64,000 bases of DNA from an uncultured Candidatus Melainabacteria bacterium (lineage in GTDB: Bacteria > Cyanobacteriota > Vampirovibrionia > Gastranaerophilales > Gastranaerophilaceae), in contig CAKVLH010000008.1 of NCBI GenBank assembly GCA_934757245.1, positions 1 through 64,000 on the forward strand, given 5' to 3'. The translations under genes were made by a program, and so were the position numbers. The notes beneath the pieces are model-generated. The model made no database searches and was not told where the DNA came from. It saw nothing but the letters and a program-made list of their open reading frames with translations. The first letter of the stretch is position 1, and each line of letters begins with the position of its first letter. Positions 1-8,173 of the stretch are shown piece by piece.

Positions 1-470
1 TTCATTTTTGTTGTCCATCATTCTTTGCGAATTAACAAGTTTATTTCGTCTTTCGCTATTCTGTTTTCAAGGTTCAAATATTGTGGACCTAAGTCCATTT
101 AAACTTTTAATTTTCTACTTCATTTGCTATTTATAAGTAAAAGGTTTTAATCTGTGCTGACCTTTTCGATTACTCAATTCCTCGAACTGCGTCTTGCGCT
201 TTGTCCGCACCGGAGGTTTCCTCTCCGAACTTCTTAATCATAACTCATCAATTTCTTTTGTCAATCGATTTGTTTTTTGCTATTTACATTTCTTTACATT
301 TGACTCATTTCTGAGCTTTGTTACAAAAGAAACTTATTTTGTTGAGTTTTAAAAGTGCTATTCTTTAATTTCGGCTTATCTCTCACGAGATAGTGTGTAA
401 ACCAATTTCTTTACGCTCTAACTTAACCAGCTTTGAATTTTTCCTCTCTGCTCGGTTTCGTCAACCGCGT
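1..470 (-). ncRNA. 5' leader of an rRNA operon, 16S presumably just beyond the left edge
   Basis: No ORF fits here. Read on the minus strand, the stretch begins at two tandem sigma-70 promoters and holds a GC-rich structured segment (about 186-233). It then contains a CCTTGAAAACAGAAT phrase near 61-76, of the kind common just upstream of 16S or 23S genes, and ends at the window edge with GGACAACAAAAATGAA. That ending is what usually directly precedes the 16S 5' end (GAGTTTGATC). No mature rRNA lies inside the window, so the assignment is inference from promoter strength, leader phrases and lack of coding potential. Confidence 0.5.
237..264 (-). promoter_or_regulatory. rRNA-type promoter P2
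   Basis: Minus-strand TTGACA (259-264), 16-bp spacer, TATGAT (237-242). This is the closest match to sigma-70 consensus in the window. Two TGTAAA words exactly 10 bp apart (283-288, 293-298) lie upstream of it. Confidence 0.65.
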
Positions 471-476
471 TCCTTC

Positions 477-505
477 ATTGTAGTCTGAAAAAAAATTAAA
501 ATCAA
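477..505 (-). promoter_or_regulatory. rRNA-type promoter P1
   Basis: Minus-strand TTGATT (500-505), 17-bp spacer, TACAAT (477-482), starting about 36 bp after the stop of the LuxR-type gene. Three TGTAAA words at exact 10-bp spacing (514-519, 524-529, 534-539) sit immediately upstream, on one face of the helix. Confidence 0.6.
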
Positions 506-513
506 GTGTTTGT

Positions 514-539
514 TTTACAATCATTTACATTACTTTACA
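514..539 (-). promoter_or_regulatory. three helically phased TGTAAA words upstream of rRNA P1
   Basis: On the minus strand TGTAAA occurs at 534-539, 524-529 and 514-519, a strict 10-bp period. The nearest copy is 8 bp from the -35 box of P1. The same word occurs twice at 10-bp spacing 18 bp upstream of P2, one further helical turn away. The placement fits an activator or nucleoid-protein site; the factor is unknown. Confidence 0.4.
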
Positions 540-541
540 AA

Positions 542-802
542 CTACTGTTCCGGTTGTACGTTAACGTCGCCATTTGCAAGCTTTTGAGCTTCTTCTTCTG
601 CCTTAGCTTTCGCACGTTTCATTTGAATATTTCGAACTACAGCCTGTAATCTATTACTTACATCAAGCTTTCTTAAAATATTTGCCACATGCGCTTTTGT
701 AGTATGAATTGATATTCCAAGTGTCTTTGAAATTTCTACATTACTCATACCTTTTTCAATTAATTCCATTACATGTTTTTCTCTTTCAGTAAAAATGTCC
801 AC
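542..802 (-). CDS. small stand-alone LuxR/GerE-type HTH regulator
   Basis: 86 aa, almost entirely a LuxR-type DNA-binding domain. LTEREKHVMELI-like residues open the fold (here FTEREKHVMELI, 4-15), followed by the NVEISKTLGIS scissor helix and the THTTKAHVANILRKL recognition helix region (about 20-45). There is no receiver or sensor domain. The tail is charged, Ala/Lys/Glu-rich and probably disordered. The start is GTG, with GGAG placed 6 nt upstream. The small size recalls single-domain regulators such as GerE. Its stop lies 36 bp before rRNA promoter P1 in the same orientation, so rRNA promoters may be an early target, but that is only positional. Confidence 0.8.
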   Translation of the reverse strand: MDIFTEREKHVMELIEKGMSNVEISKTLGISIHTTKAHVANILRKLDVSNRLQAVVRNIQMKRAKAKAEEEAQKLANGDVNVQPEQ

Positions 803-977
803 ATCCTTCTCCTGCTTTAATATTTACCAATATAATGATTTTATATTACTATACGCACTATTGTCTATAAGGCAAATAGCTAATATTTTTCAAGTATTAA
901 CATGTTTAATTTAAGCCTATACACACTATCTTTACTTGATTACAGCTATTTTTAATATTTTTTTTACAAATTTAAAA

Positions 978-1017
978 TTTAAAATGGCATGCCAAAATAA
1001 AGGCATGCCATTTTAAA
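978..1017 (-). terminator. strong hairpin, terminator of the Cys-rich gene
   Basis: A perfect 16-bp stem (978-993 with 1002-1017) around an 8-nt loop, with a GGCATGCC core. Read on the minus strand it follows the stop of the Cys-rich gene by about 37 nt and leads into an AT-rich tract. Confidence 0.7.
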
Positions 1018-1054
1018 AGTCGTACTATAAATTTACTAATACGACTCTTTATAA

Positions 1055-1372
1055 TTATTTATTCATTTCTTGTAATCTATCACAAGCATCACAAGGTTTT
1101 TGTTGCGGAACTACCTTTTGGCAAGGATTAGCTTTCTTTGCGCAAGGATCGCATGGTGCAGCTGCACCCGTAGGGCATGTTTTTTCAATTTTTTCACATG
1201 GATCACATTTTTTTACTTTTTTACAGCCACAATCAGCTTTTTTTCTTTCACATTTTGGACAATGTCCCCAATAAGCAGGATTCAAGTTTGACCACTCAAA
1301 CGCATTGGCAGTTTGCGAACCAATAACAGACGCTATACCTAAAATAGCTAATACAGATAATGTTTTTTTCAT
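1055..1372 (-). CDS. exported cysteine-rich small protein
   Basis: 105 aa with a clear signal peptide (MKK, hydrophobic stretch, cleavage likely after TANA at residue 24). The mature part carries 12 cysteines, mostly as CxxC pairs (CPKC, CDPC twice, CDAC) within Lys/Pro-rich spacers. Such spacing suits metal binding or a disulfide-bonded envelope protein; no family was recognised. It is preceded by GGAG 6-8 nt upstream of ATG and followed by its own terminator, so it is probably monocistronic. Two direct 11-bp repeats lie in its upstream region. Confidence 0.8.
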   Translation of the reverse strand: MKKTLSVLAILGIASVIGSQTANAFEWSNLNPAYWGHCPKCERKKADCGCKKVKKCDPCEKIEKTCPTGAAAPCDPCAKKANPCQKVVPQQKPCDACDRLQEMNK

Positions 1373-1450
1373 CTCTTACTCCTTTTCTTAGATAAATTCA
1401 ACTGTATTTTTAATACATATTTATTTTAAGAAATGAGTAGTTGATTTCTA

Positions 1451-1497
1451 TAAGCCAATTGAGCATATTTATATTGTTTATAGAACTAAGCCAATTG
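1451..1497 (-). promoter_or_regulatory. paired 11-bp direct repeat upstream of the Cys-rich gene
   Basis: The word CAATTGGCTTA (minus strand) occurs at 1451-1461 and 1487-1497, 36 bp apart, 79-125 bp upstream of the start codon. The copies are identical and in direct orientation, which fits a pair of regulator sites. No known operator was recognised. Confidence 0.3.
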
Positions 1498-1562
1498 GGT
1501 AAAGAATTATTCTTTAGCACTAGAATTTAGTGGGAAAAGTGGGGTAATAAAAAGTTAATAAT

Positions 1563-1680
1563 ACCCTCTCCCGCCTTCGGCACCCTCTCCATGTAGAATT
1601 GATTAAAGGAGAGGGAGTGGCATGCGTTAGATTGAACATCGCAAGCACGTCCCCTCCCTTGGGGGAGGGGATGGGCGGGA
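1563..1680. repeat. REP-like GC-rich repeat R1
   Basis: In the 363-bp gap 1373-1735 this block stands out as GC-rich. It has TCCCGCC/GGCGGGA inverted ends (1569-1575, 1674-1680) and an internal palindrome CCCCTCCC/GGGAGGGG near 1650-1670. It shares near-identical stretches with R4 (29446-29664): the caccctctcYatgtagaattg segment, and the segment running from gagagggagtgg through tcgcaagcacgtcccctc. Confidence 0.6.
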
Positions 1681-1735
1681 CTTGTTTGCTTCTAAAAAAC
1701 GATTACTACAGTTTTAATGTTATTATAATCTACAT

Positions 1736-2266
1736 TTACACATAGCCAATATATGGCAAATTGCGATAATAGCCGTCATAGTCTAAGCCATAACCAACTA
1801 AAAATTTATCATCAATTTCAAAACAATAATAATCTGCGTCAATTTCTACTTCACGTTTAACTTTCTTATCCAATAGTGAACAAAAATTCAAACTTTTTAC
1901 TTTAAAGTTATGATTAATAAAATCTACTAAAAATTTTGCAGTATGCCCTGTATCAATAATATCTTCCACGATTAAAACATTTTTAGCGTTCAAGTCAGGT
2001 AGAGAAATGTCAACCGCGTTCACTCTTCCTGTTGACGCAAAACCTGAACCGTAGCTTGAAAGTCTTATGAATTCCATTCTCAGAGGCATTTTTAAATGTT
2101 TTGATAAATCTACCATAAACATCACAGAACCCTTTAAAACGCATATCAAATAAAGTTCTTCTTGACCATAAACCTCATTCAATTTAGCTCCCAAATCTGC
2201 AATACCTTTTTGAATAGCATCTGCGCTAAACAAAACTTTTAAATCACTTTCAGTTATCATTTTCAT
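1736..2266 (-). CDS. hpt: hypoxanthine phosphoribosyltransferase
   Basis: 176 aa, normal length for bacterial HPRT. It catalyses purine salvage: hypoxanthine (and usually guanine) plus PRPP to IMP/GMP, in the cytosol. Seen: the LKGS loop (44-47) and the PRPP-binding motif VLIVEDIIDTGHT (97-109), with the aromatic-rich hood at the C terminus. The start sits 1 nt after the tilS stop and its ribosome-binding GAGGTG lies inside the last tilS codons, so the pair is translationally coupled. The tilS-hpt pairing is widespread in bacteria. Confidence 0.93.
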   Translation of the reverse strand: MKMITESDLKVLFSADAIQKGIADLGAKLNEVYGQEELYLICVLKGSVMFMVDLSKHLKMPLRMEFIRLSSYGSGFASTGRVNAVDISLPDLNAKNVLIVEDIIDTGHTAKFLVDFINHNFKVKSLNFCSLLDKKVKREVEIDADYYCFEIDDKFLVGYGLDYDGYYRNLPYIGYV

Positions 2267-2267
2267 A

Positions 2268-3623
2268 TTAAATCACCTCTAAAACGTGTGTTGGATTAAC
2301 TTTTACACCGATTTTACTGCTTATACCTACGCCAAACACCCATAAAACTTCTTCTTCGTTGCATAAAAGCATTATTTTATCGCGATTATGCCTTGGAACT
2401 CCCTTGGAATTCAAGTATTTTTTCAACTTCATTGTACCGGTCATGCCAAACGGGCTTATAATATCACCATCTTTTCTATAGCGCAAAGTAAGTGGAAATT
2501 TGACTTTAGATAAATCCACGTAAGCAAAATTTGATGTTGATTCAGGAAAAACAAAAAATTCTTTTTCTGCAAAACTTTTTATAGTTAATGTTTTATCGCC
2601 AAACTTATATTCACCTTCACCATTGACTAAAATTGTCAAATCCTGCTTTGCGTCAGTTTCCTGTTTTTTGTGAGGAATAGGCTCGACAATTTTATCATCT
2701 GCGTAAAGCCAAAGAGCAGTCGCAAGCGATTTAGTCGTGCCGTTTTTCTGCGTAACATTAGTTTCGATAAACTCATAAAGTTCATTAATTTTTTTAAAAT
2801 CATAGTCTAAATCAAGCATTTGTACATATTCATGCAAAAATCTTAATTTTGCCGGCTTAATAAGTTTTCTATATTCGGAAGAAATAATTTTATCGCCGTC
2901 AAAAACTTTACATCTTAAAGGTTTTAAACATTCTTCAATAATTTCATTGTCGTTATTTGCATTTACAGCTAAAATATTCAGTGCATCTTTTACGTTTTCA
3001 TTAATTTTTTCTAATGCCGGAATAACGTTCAGTCTTAAATAGTTACGTTTATAAGCTGTATTCGAGTTTGAAGAGTCATTATTTGGAGAAAGATTGTGTT
3101 CATTACAATAATCAACAATCTCAACCCTTCTTGTTTTTAATAATGGTCGATAAAAACATTTTCTTCTTTCTGAAATTCCTTTTAAACCTACAATACCTGT
3201 TCCTTTAATAATGCGATATAAAACAGTTTCTGCGTTATCGTCTTTGTTGTGAGCCGTAAAAACAGCATCTGCGTCAAATTCTTCAAATGCTTCTTCAAAA
3301 AATTCATAACGAGCAATTCTCGCATCATTCTCAGTTTTCTTCAAGCCTTTCGGTGCTTCTTTTAGGTAAAACTCAAACCCTTTACTGCATGCAAAAATTC
3401 TGCAAATTTCTTGTTCTCTTAAAGACTCTTCACCGCGCCAATTATGATTAAAATGCGCGGCAACAACAGTCATTTCAAGAAAATCAGGCAATTGCTTTAA
3501 TTCGGATAAAATATTTAAAAGACACATGGAGTCATAACCTCCCGAGAAACCAACAATAATTGTTTTGTCTTGAAGATTATATTTTGTAATAAAATCCGCA
3601 ACCCTTTGGGTTACCGCGTCCAT
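2268..3623 (-). CDS. tilS: tRNA(Ile)-lysidine synthase
   Basis: 451 aa. It converts the wobble cytidine of tRNA-Ile(CAU) to lysidine using ATP and lysine, an essential decoding step. The N-terminal PP-loop ATPase motif SGGYDS is at residues 27-32. An NDNAETVLYRIIKGTG-like core (about 127-142) and the C-terminal tilS substrate-binding domain, with FPLTLRYRKDGD near 370, complete the family layout. The start ATG is preceded by GGAGGG. It lies 11 nt after the Clp-N repeat gene in an operon that continues into hpt. Confidence 0.92.
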   Translation of the reverse strand: MDAVTQRVADFITKYNLQDKTIIVGFSGGYDSMCLLNILSELKQLPDFLEMTVVAAHFNHNWRGEESLREQEICRIFACSKGFEFYLKEAPKGLKKTENDARIARYEFFEEAFEEFDADAVFTAHNKDDNAETVLYRIIKGTGIVGLKGISERRKCFYRPLLKTRRVEIVDYCNEHNLSPNNDSSNSNTAYKRNYLRLNVIPALEKINENVKDALNILAVNANNDNEIIEECLKPLRCKVFDGDKIISSEYRKLIKPAKLRFLHEYVQMLDLDYDFKKINELYEFIETNVTQKNGTTKSLATALWLYADDKIVEPIPHKKQETDAKQDLTILVNGEGEYKFGDKTLTIKSFAEKEFFVFPESTSNFAYVDLSKVKFPLTLRYRKDGDIISPFGMTGTMKLKKYLNSKGVPRHNRDKIMLLCNEEEVLWVFGVGISSKIGVKVNPTHVLEVI

Positions 3624-3634
3624 ACACCCTCCAA

Positions 3635-4984
3635 TTAACCCATTCTTCTAATTTCTGCTTGAATACCGTGCTTAATTTCAACCGCATCTACACCTAATTG
3701 GTCAAGCACTTTCATCGCCAAAGAATCAGGCTCTTCGGTGATTGCAATCAATAAGTCAACTGCTTCAATTTTTTGTTTATTGGATTTTTTTGCTAAAAGC
3801 CAAGCACGTTCCAAAACTTTTTTTGCACGATTTGTAAAAACAATTTCTTTATCGAAATATTCGTTACCGTACCCTACAAGTCCTTCTACAACAAGTCTTG
3901 CATCCTTCATATTAATTTCTAAATCATTGAGAACCTCAAATGCAATACTTGTACCTTCTGCAATAATACCAAGTAAAAACATTTCCGTTCCTACAACATT
4001 TCTACCGATTCTTCTAGCTTCTTCTTTAGCAAGCTTCATAATTGTAAGAACTTCCGGCATCTGTTTCTCAATCGGCTTCAATATATCTTCTGATAGTTTT
4101 TCAGAATTTATGCCGAGCGATTTAATAACATCGTAAGCCAAGCCCTTTTTGTTCTTTAAAACACTCAAAACTATGTGTTCAGGAGTGATTACTGATGAGC
4201 CTAATTCTTTTGCGGTTTGTAACGCAGAATTCATCATAAAAAATGCATTTGGTGTAAATATAATTTTCTTATCTTCATATTCTGCTTGTCTTGATTGTTG
4301 TTCGGCAAGTTTTTGTTCAAAATTCTGAGCATTTAAACCAAACTTGTTAATAGTTTGAATAAGTTCAGGACTTGCGTTTTCCAAAATTGAAGCCATTATC
4401 TGTTCTGTACCTAAAATTTCGTAACCTGCTGCAGATAATTTAGAAACAGCACCCTCCAAAACTCCGGATAAAGCTTCGCCTTCATAAACAGCTTCAAAAC
4501 TCCTCTTGTTCTCATCTTCGTCGACAGATTCCGGATGCTCTAATCGCTTGATTTTCTTTTCAACAAGCTTTGTTAAAATATCTTTTGAATTGTATGTATT
4601 AAAATCAAAACTTGATAAAATTGCTTGAATATTTGAATTCTTATCATTTATTACGGATAAAAACAAATGCTCAAACAGAATATTGTTGTTACCTGATTTA
4701 TTTGCTAAATCAAGTGTATGTTTCAAGATTTCTTTGAAAGAGTGGCTGAAAGGAATGTTCTCAACGTTTTTAGAAGTTTTGATAACATATTTATCAATCT
4801 CTTTTTCCATAGCTTCTGGAGTAACGCCATACATCCTAAAAAGCTTTAAAGATACGCCCTTTGCTTCATTTACAAGCGCAAGCAATAAGTGTTCAGGCTT
4901 AACTTCTGAACAACCCATTTCTTTTGCGAGTCTTTGTGCTTCACTTACAACGTTAACCGCTCTTTCAGTAAATCTTTCAAACAA
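3635..4984 (-). CDS. ClpC-type N-domain repeat protein without ATPase domains
   Basis: 449 aa. It opens exactly like ClpC/ClpA (MFERFTERAVNVVSEAQRLA, then EVKPEHLLLALV) and repeats this Clp_N half-domain about six times: near 1-60, 80-140, 160-210, 245-305, 310-370 and 375-449. The copies carry recognisable TPEHI, GTEQI, GTEMF and EAVDLL positions. No Walker A, Walker B or sensor motifs are present, so it cannot be an unfoldase. Clp_N domains bind substrates or adaptors, so a scaffold, adaptor or decoy role for the Clp machinery is plausible but unproven. TTG start with GAGGA upstream; it lies 5 nt after the DUF1292 gene. Confidence 0.85.
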   Translation of the reverse strand: MFERFTERAVNVVSEAQRLAKEMGCSEVKPEHLLLALVNEAKGVSLKLFRMYGVTPEAMEKEIDKYVIKTSKNVENIPFSHSFKEILKHTLDLANKSGNNNILFEHLFLSVINDKNSNIQAILSSFDFNTYNSKDILTKLVEKKIKRLEHPESVDEDENKRSFEAVYEGEALSGVLEGAVSKLSAAGYEILGTEQIMASILENASPELIQTINKFGLNAQNFEQKLAEQQSRQAEYEDKKIIFTPNAFFMMNSALQTAKELGSSVITPEHIVLSVLKNKKGLAYDVIKSLGINSEKLSEDILKPIEKQMPEVLTIMKLAKEEARRIGRNVVGTEMFLLGIIAEGTSIAFEVLNDLEINMKDARLVVEGLVGYGNEYFDKEIVFTNRAKKVLERAWLLAKKSNKQKIEAVDLLIAITEEPDSLAMKVLDQLGVDAVEIKHGIQAEIRRMG

Positions 4985-4989
4985 AACTA

Positions 4990-5280
4990 TTATTCCTCGT
5001 CTTCGTCATCTTCTAATGATTCAATGTAGTTGCAAACTCTGTTGAATTCGTCTTCATCTTCAATGCTTTGGAAATAACCGTCAGCATCTTCGCCTTCACC
5101 TTCTTCAACATATTCCATGATGATAACTTCTGCATCTTCATTTTCAGCATCTTCCATCGGAAGTAATAGAGCATAAGTTTTGTCTTCAAAATCAATTACA
5201 TCATAAATTTCACATTTTGTTGAAACGCCGTCTTCATCGGTAATTTCTACGTAGTTTTCTAATTCTTCACTCATAATCAT
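4990..5280 (-). CDS. DUF1292 family protein (YrzB-like)
   Basis: 96 aa, very acidic. The pattern of an EITDEDG start, a beta-rich core ending in YALLLPMED and an acidic tail matches the DUF1292 family, whose function is unknown. Members typically sit next to ruvX, as here: its ATG overlaps the ruvX stop (ATGA), which argues for translational coupling. A second ATG two codons in (5274) is an alternative start. Confidence 0.8.
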   Translation of the reverse strand: MIMSEELENYVEITDEDGVSTKCEIYDVIDFEDKTYALLLPMEDAENEDAEVIIMEYVEEGEGEDADGYFQSIEDEDEFNRVCNYIESLEDDEDEE

Positions 5281-5675
5281 TTCCCCAAATATTGTTCTAG
5301 TATCACACAGGCACTTTCCATATCGACAAGTCCCTTATTTTTTCTGAAATCTACTTTCCTACTACGAAGCCTTTCTTCTGCTTCTTCGGAAGTTAATCTT
5401 TCATCTTCTAATATTATATCAAAACCAATTAATTTTTGTGAAAAATCTTGACAATCTTTTGCCTGACCGCCAAAAGTTCCGTCCATATTTATTGGAACAC
5501 CTACAACAATCTTTTCAACGCGGTTTTCTTTGGCAATTTTTACAATTTCTGCAATCGCTTTTTCTTCCGGAACTCTTGATATAAACGAATGTGGGGTCGC
5601 AATAACTTGCAAATAATCACTTAGTGCTATCCCAATTCTTTTTGTTCCGACATCAAGCGCCATGACTTTATGCAT
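5277..5675 (-). CDS. ruvX: RuvX/YqgF-type Holliday junction resolvase-like nuclease
   Basis: 132 aa from the chosen start MHKVMALDVGTKRIG; AAGGTGG lies 6-8 nt upstream. An in-frame start at 5696 would add seven residues without a better site. RNase H-like fold: catalytic Asp in ALDVGTKRIGIA (about 6-16), IVVGVPINMDGT mid-protein, EDERLTSEEAE near 90. The family acts in pre-16S rRNA 5' processing and has been proposed as a Holliday junction resolvase. The start overlaps the preceding gene by 8 nt, and the stop overlaps DUF1292. Confidence 0.9.
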   Translation of the reverse strand: MHKVMALDVGTKRIGIALSDYLQVIATPHSFISRVPEEKAIAEIVKIAKENRVEKIVVGVPINMDGTFGGQAKDCQDFSQKLIGFDIILEDERLTSEEAEERLRSRKVDFRKNKGLVDMESACVILEQYLGK

Positions 5676-7263
5676 TATCAACCCACCTTGCTTCAATACT
5701 TGAAATTATCATATCAAGCTGCAAAAGTTGAAAATCATCAACTCTTGGTTGCATCTTCTTTTCAAAAACATTTGTAGTTTTTCTTTGATTTTTCAATATA
5801 TAACGTTTTCCAACGTAATATTCATAAATACTCTTTCTTATAATATTGGTTAAGAATGCGTAATTTGAGCCAAGTGAATAGAAAATTTCTGCTAATTCTT
5901 TATCACCTTTTAACATTCTCAAATAGGCTGCAATATTGAATGTAATTAATTTGTAAGCAAGTTCTTTTGCTGTATAAATACTATCAAAATTATCGGCAAT
6001 AAATTTATCTAAATCTACATCAAAATTATTGGTCTTGTATTCACTTGAAAGTTTATCAATAAACGCTTTAAAGCTTTCTGATGTAATTTCATCAAAAAAC
6101 CAATTTTGGACATAATCACTCATGCATAATTTATCAACATCTTTTTGGTTAAGCTCGCGTTTTTCTAAATTCAATTCCGGCTTTTCTGCTTCTATATCAA
6201 GTAAAATACTTTGCCAGCAAACATATTCATAAGGAATAGACTCATTATTTGCATAAGAACCTTCTTCTGCTTGTTCTATCAAATATTTTGCGACACTTGC
6301 GCTGATTTCGTACTTTTCTTGATAATTATAGAATTTATCAACAATCTTGTAAAAATCGCGCTCTGTCATAGAGTTAAAACCAAACGAATCCAAGATTCCA
6401 TAGCGAGGATTAGTAACTATTGCCAAAAATTGCAAAGTTTTGTTTGCTCTAATTCTTGAGAACACAATTCCCATATTTCCATGTCCATCAGGAAAAGAAA
6501 CATAAACTTTATATGGTTTAGATTCTCTTAAAATATTTTTATAAAATTCTTCTGTATTGTCTACACGAATTCCAGACATTTTAAGTTCGGAAATAGCTTT
6601 GTTAATTCTACCCAACAAATTTTCCGGAGCATATTTTTTCGCGTTTTCTAATGCGTGATATGCTAGTTGAGATTTTGAACGTCCTAATATTTCAAGCGCA
6701 ACATTACCAACTTCTGTATTTATGTAGAATAAAAACACAGGAATTAAGATATTTGCTAAAGCGTCATTTGCGTAATCTTCTTCCAAAGACTTAATCAATA
6801 TAATCTTGTCATTATCGCTAATTGAGCTTAAAAAATCCATAAAATCAATTTGAGCTTCAGGATTCATAATTGCTGTATCAAGAAGTTGTTTAGTTTCTTT
6901 ATTGATTAGTTCATTAAACTGTTCAAAATAACCGCTAATTACGTCATAATCAATTTTATTACCTAAATCTTTAAGCATGTTAAAAGCAATCATTTTTATA
7001 TGGTCGCCATACTCAGGAGCTTTAATTACATTCCATAATTCATTGTTAAGAGTTTCTTTGTCTATTAATTCTGTTAAAAGCCAGCAAATAATAAGAGCTT
7101 TTTGTTCTGATGCATTAATCAATTCTTTTATCAAAATATCTAGAACAGTTTTTTTATCTTCTATCATCTTTAAATCAGTCAACAAAGCTGAATTCGGTTG
7201 AGAAGATGTAGAAAGTGCTGATATAGTTGCGAGTATTTCTGCTTTAATTTGAATTTTATTCAT
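5668..7263 (-). CDS. large uncharacterised alpha-helical protein in the ruvX operon
   Basis: 531 aa from the chosen start MNKIQIKAEIL (AGAGGG 4 nt upstream); a start at 7281 adds six residues. The protein is predominantly helical, and its N-terminal half reads like irregular HEAT/ARM repeats: runs of short amphipathic helices, for example around ALANILIPVFLFYINTEVGNVALEILGR. There is no signal peptide, no transmembrane segment and no catalytic motif I can name. The 8-nt overlap with ruvX places it at the head of a ruvX-DUF1292-ClpN-tilS-hpt operon. Function unknown. Confidence 0.7.
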   Translation of the reverse strand: MNKIQIKAEILATISALSTSSQPNSALLTDLKMIEDKKTVLDILIKELINASEQKALIICWLLTELIDKETLNNELWNVIKAPEYGDHIKMIAFNMLKDLGNKIDYDVISGYFEQFNELINKETKQLLDTAIMNPEAQIDFMDFLSSISDNDKIILIKSLEEDYANDALANILIPVFLFYINTEVGNVALEILGRSKSQLAYHALENAKKYAPENLLGRINKAISELKMSGIRVDNTEEFYKNILRESKPYKVYVSFPDGHGNMGIVFSRIRANKTLQFLAIVTNPRYGILDSFGFNSMTERDFYKIVDKFYNYQEKYEISASVAKYLIEQAEEGSYANNESIPYEYVCWQSILLDIEAEKPELNLEKRELNQKDVDKLCMSDYVQNWFFDEITSESFKAFIDKLSSEYKTNNFDVDLDKFIADNFDSIYTAKELAYKLITFNIAAYLRMLKGDKELAEIFYSLGSNYAFLTNIIRKSIYEYYVGKRYILKNQRKTTNVFEKKMQPRVDDFQLLQLDMIISSIEARWVDNA

Positions 7264-7466
7264 AAAACCCTCTTTTACCAATTTTATTTAAACTTCTCTC
7301 TAACAAGCTAAAAACCAATACTTGCTAGTATAAATTGTACATTAAAAAAGTGCATTTCGCAATGAGATAAGAAATTCTTGCTGAAAAATTATGTTAACAT
7401 TTGTTAAAAAAAGGCAATTTTTCTTTTGTTAATGTTTTTATATAAGTATAGTGTGGAGGTTATAAT

Positions 7467-8132
7467 ATGTTTGAAGTTAACAATGGTGTAGCAAAAATTA
7501 ACGGTACAAACGGGAAATATGACGGCAAGGTTACCGATCCTTCTGTTCGCTATGGTAGAAATGCAGTTGAAAACTACTATACATATTTAGAAAACCCTAT
7601 TGTTGAAGACAAAATGACAACCGCTCCAATTCTTGATTTTAGTTTAAATCCGAATGCCAGCGACAATAATGCCGATAAACTTAACAAATTTCTTAAAGAA
7701 AATGATGAATATTTAAGAGCACTTCCTCCGCTTCAATATGAATACAGATATATGCCACAAGGTCCGATTAACACAAAAGCTCTATTGGGGGCAGCTTATG
7801 AAGAAATGGGCGGCAAAAAAGAACTTTCCGTAGAAGAACTGGATAGCAAATTTGCACCTGATGCAAGCTTCACATCAAAAGCTCTCGATTTAAATAACGA
7901 CGGCAAAGTTGATATTGGAGAATATAGCACAAGTATTTTAGCAGCAGATATGTTAAGCAAATCTGACACACCAGATATCAAGAATATTGATGGCACAATA
8001 AACAACAAAGGCTTCAATGCCGTTTTAGCATATACACAAAAAAGTAATGCAGCTGCTGCCACAAAATTATATTCAAACATTTACAACACCTGCAATTTAG
8101 GCGATGCCCAAAAAGATTTTAAAGCTGAATAA
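7467..8132 (+). CDS. small EF-hand-containing hypothetical protein
   Basis: 221 aa, no signal peptide or membrane segment. One canonical EF-hand loop, DLNNDGKVDIGE (about 142-153), lies between helices, so calcium binding is likely. The N terminus is Gly/Asn-rich and probably flexible. GGAGG lies 9 nt upstream of ATG. It is divergent from the ruvX operon and ends at a bidirectional terminator shared with ilvE. It resembles the other EF-hand proteins of the window in style; a role cannot be stated. Confidence 0.75.
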   Translation: MFEVNNGVAKINGTNGKYDGKVTDPSVRYGRNAVENYYTYLENPIVEDKMTTAPILDFSLNPNASDNNADKLNKFLKENDEYLRALPPLQYEYRYMPQGPINTKALLGAAYEEMGGKKELSVEELDSKFAPDASFTSKALDLNNDGKVDIGEYSTSILAADMLSKSDTPDIKNIDGTINNKGFNAVLAYTQKSNAAAATKLYSNIYNTCNLGDAQKDFKAE

Positions 8133-8138
8133 AAAATG

Positions 8139-8172
8139 AAAAATAGGTTGAGAAAAATCCCAACCTATTTTT
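8139..8172. terminator. bidirectional terminator between the EF-hand gene and ilvE
   Basis: A 12-bp perfect stem (8139-8150 with 8161-8172), A-run on the left and T-run on the right, placed between two convergent stop codons. Confidence 0.8.
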
Positions 8173-8173
8173 A

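Noticed and set aside
1100..1291. 63-aa plus-strand ORF
   Set aside because: Antisense to the Cys-rich gene; Phe/Thr-rich shadow of Lys codons.
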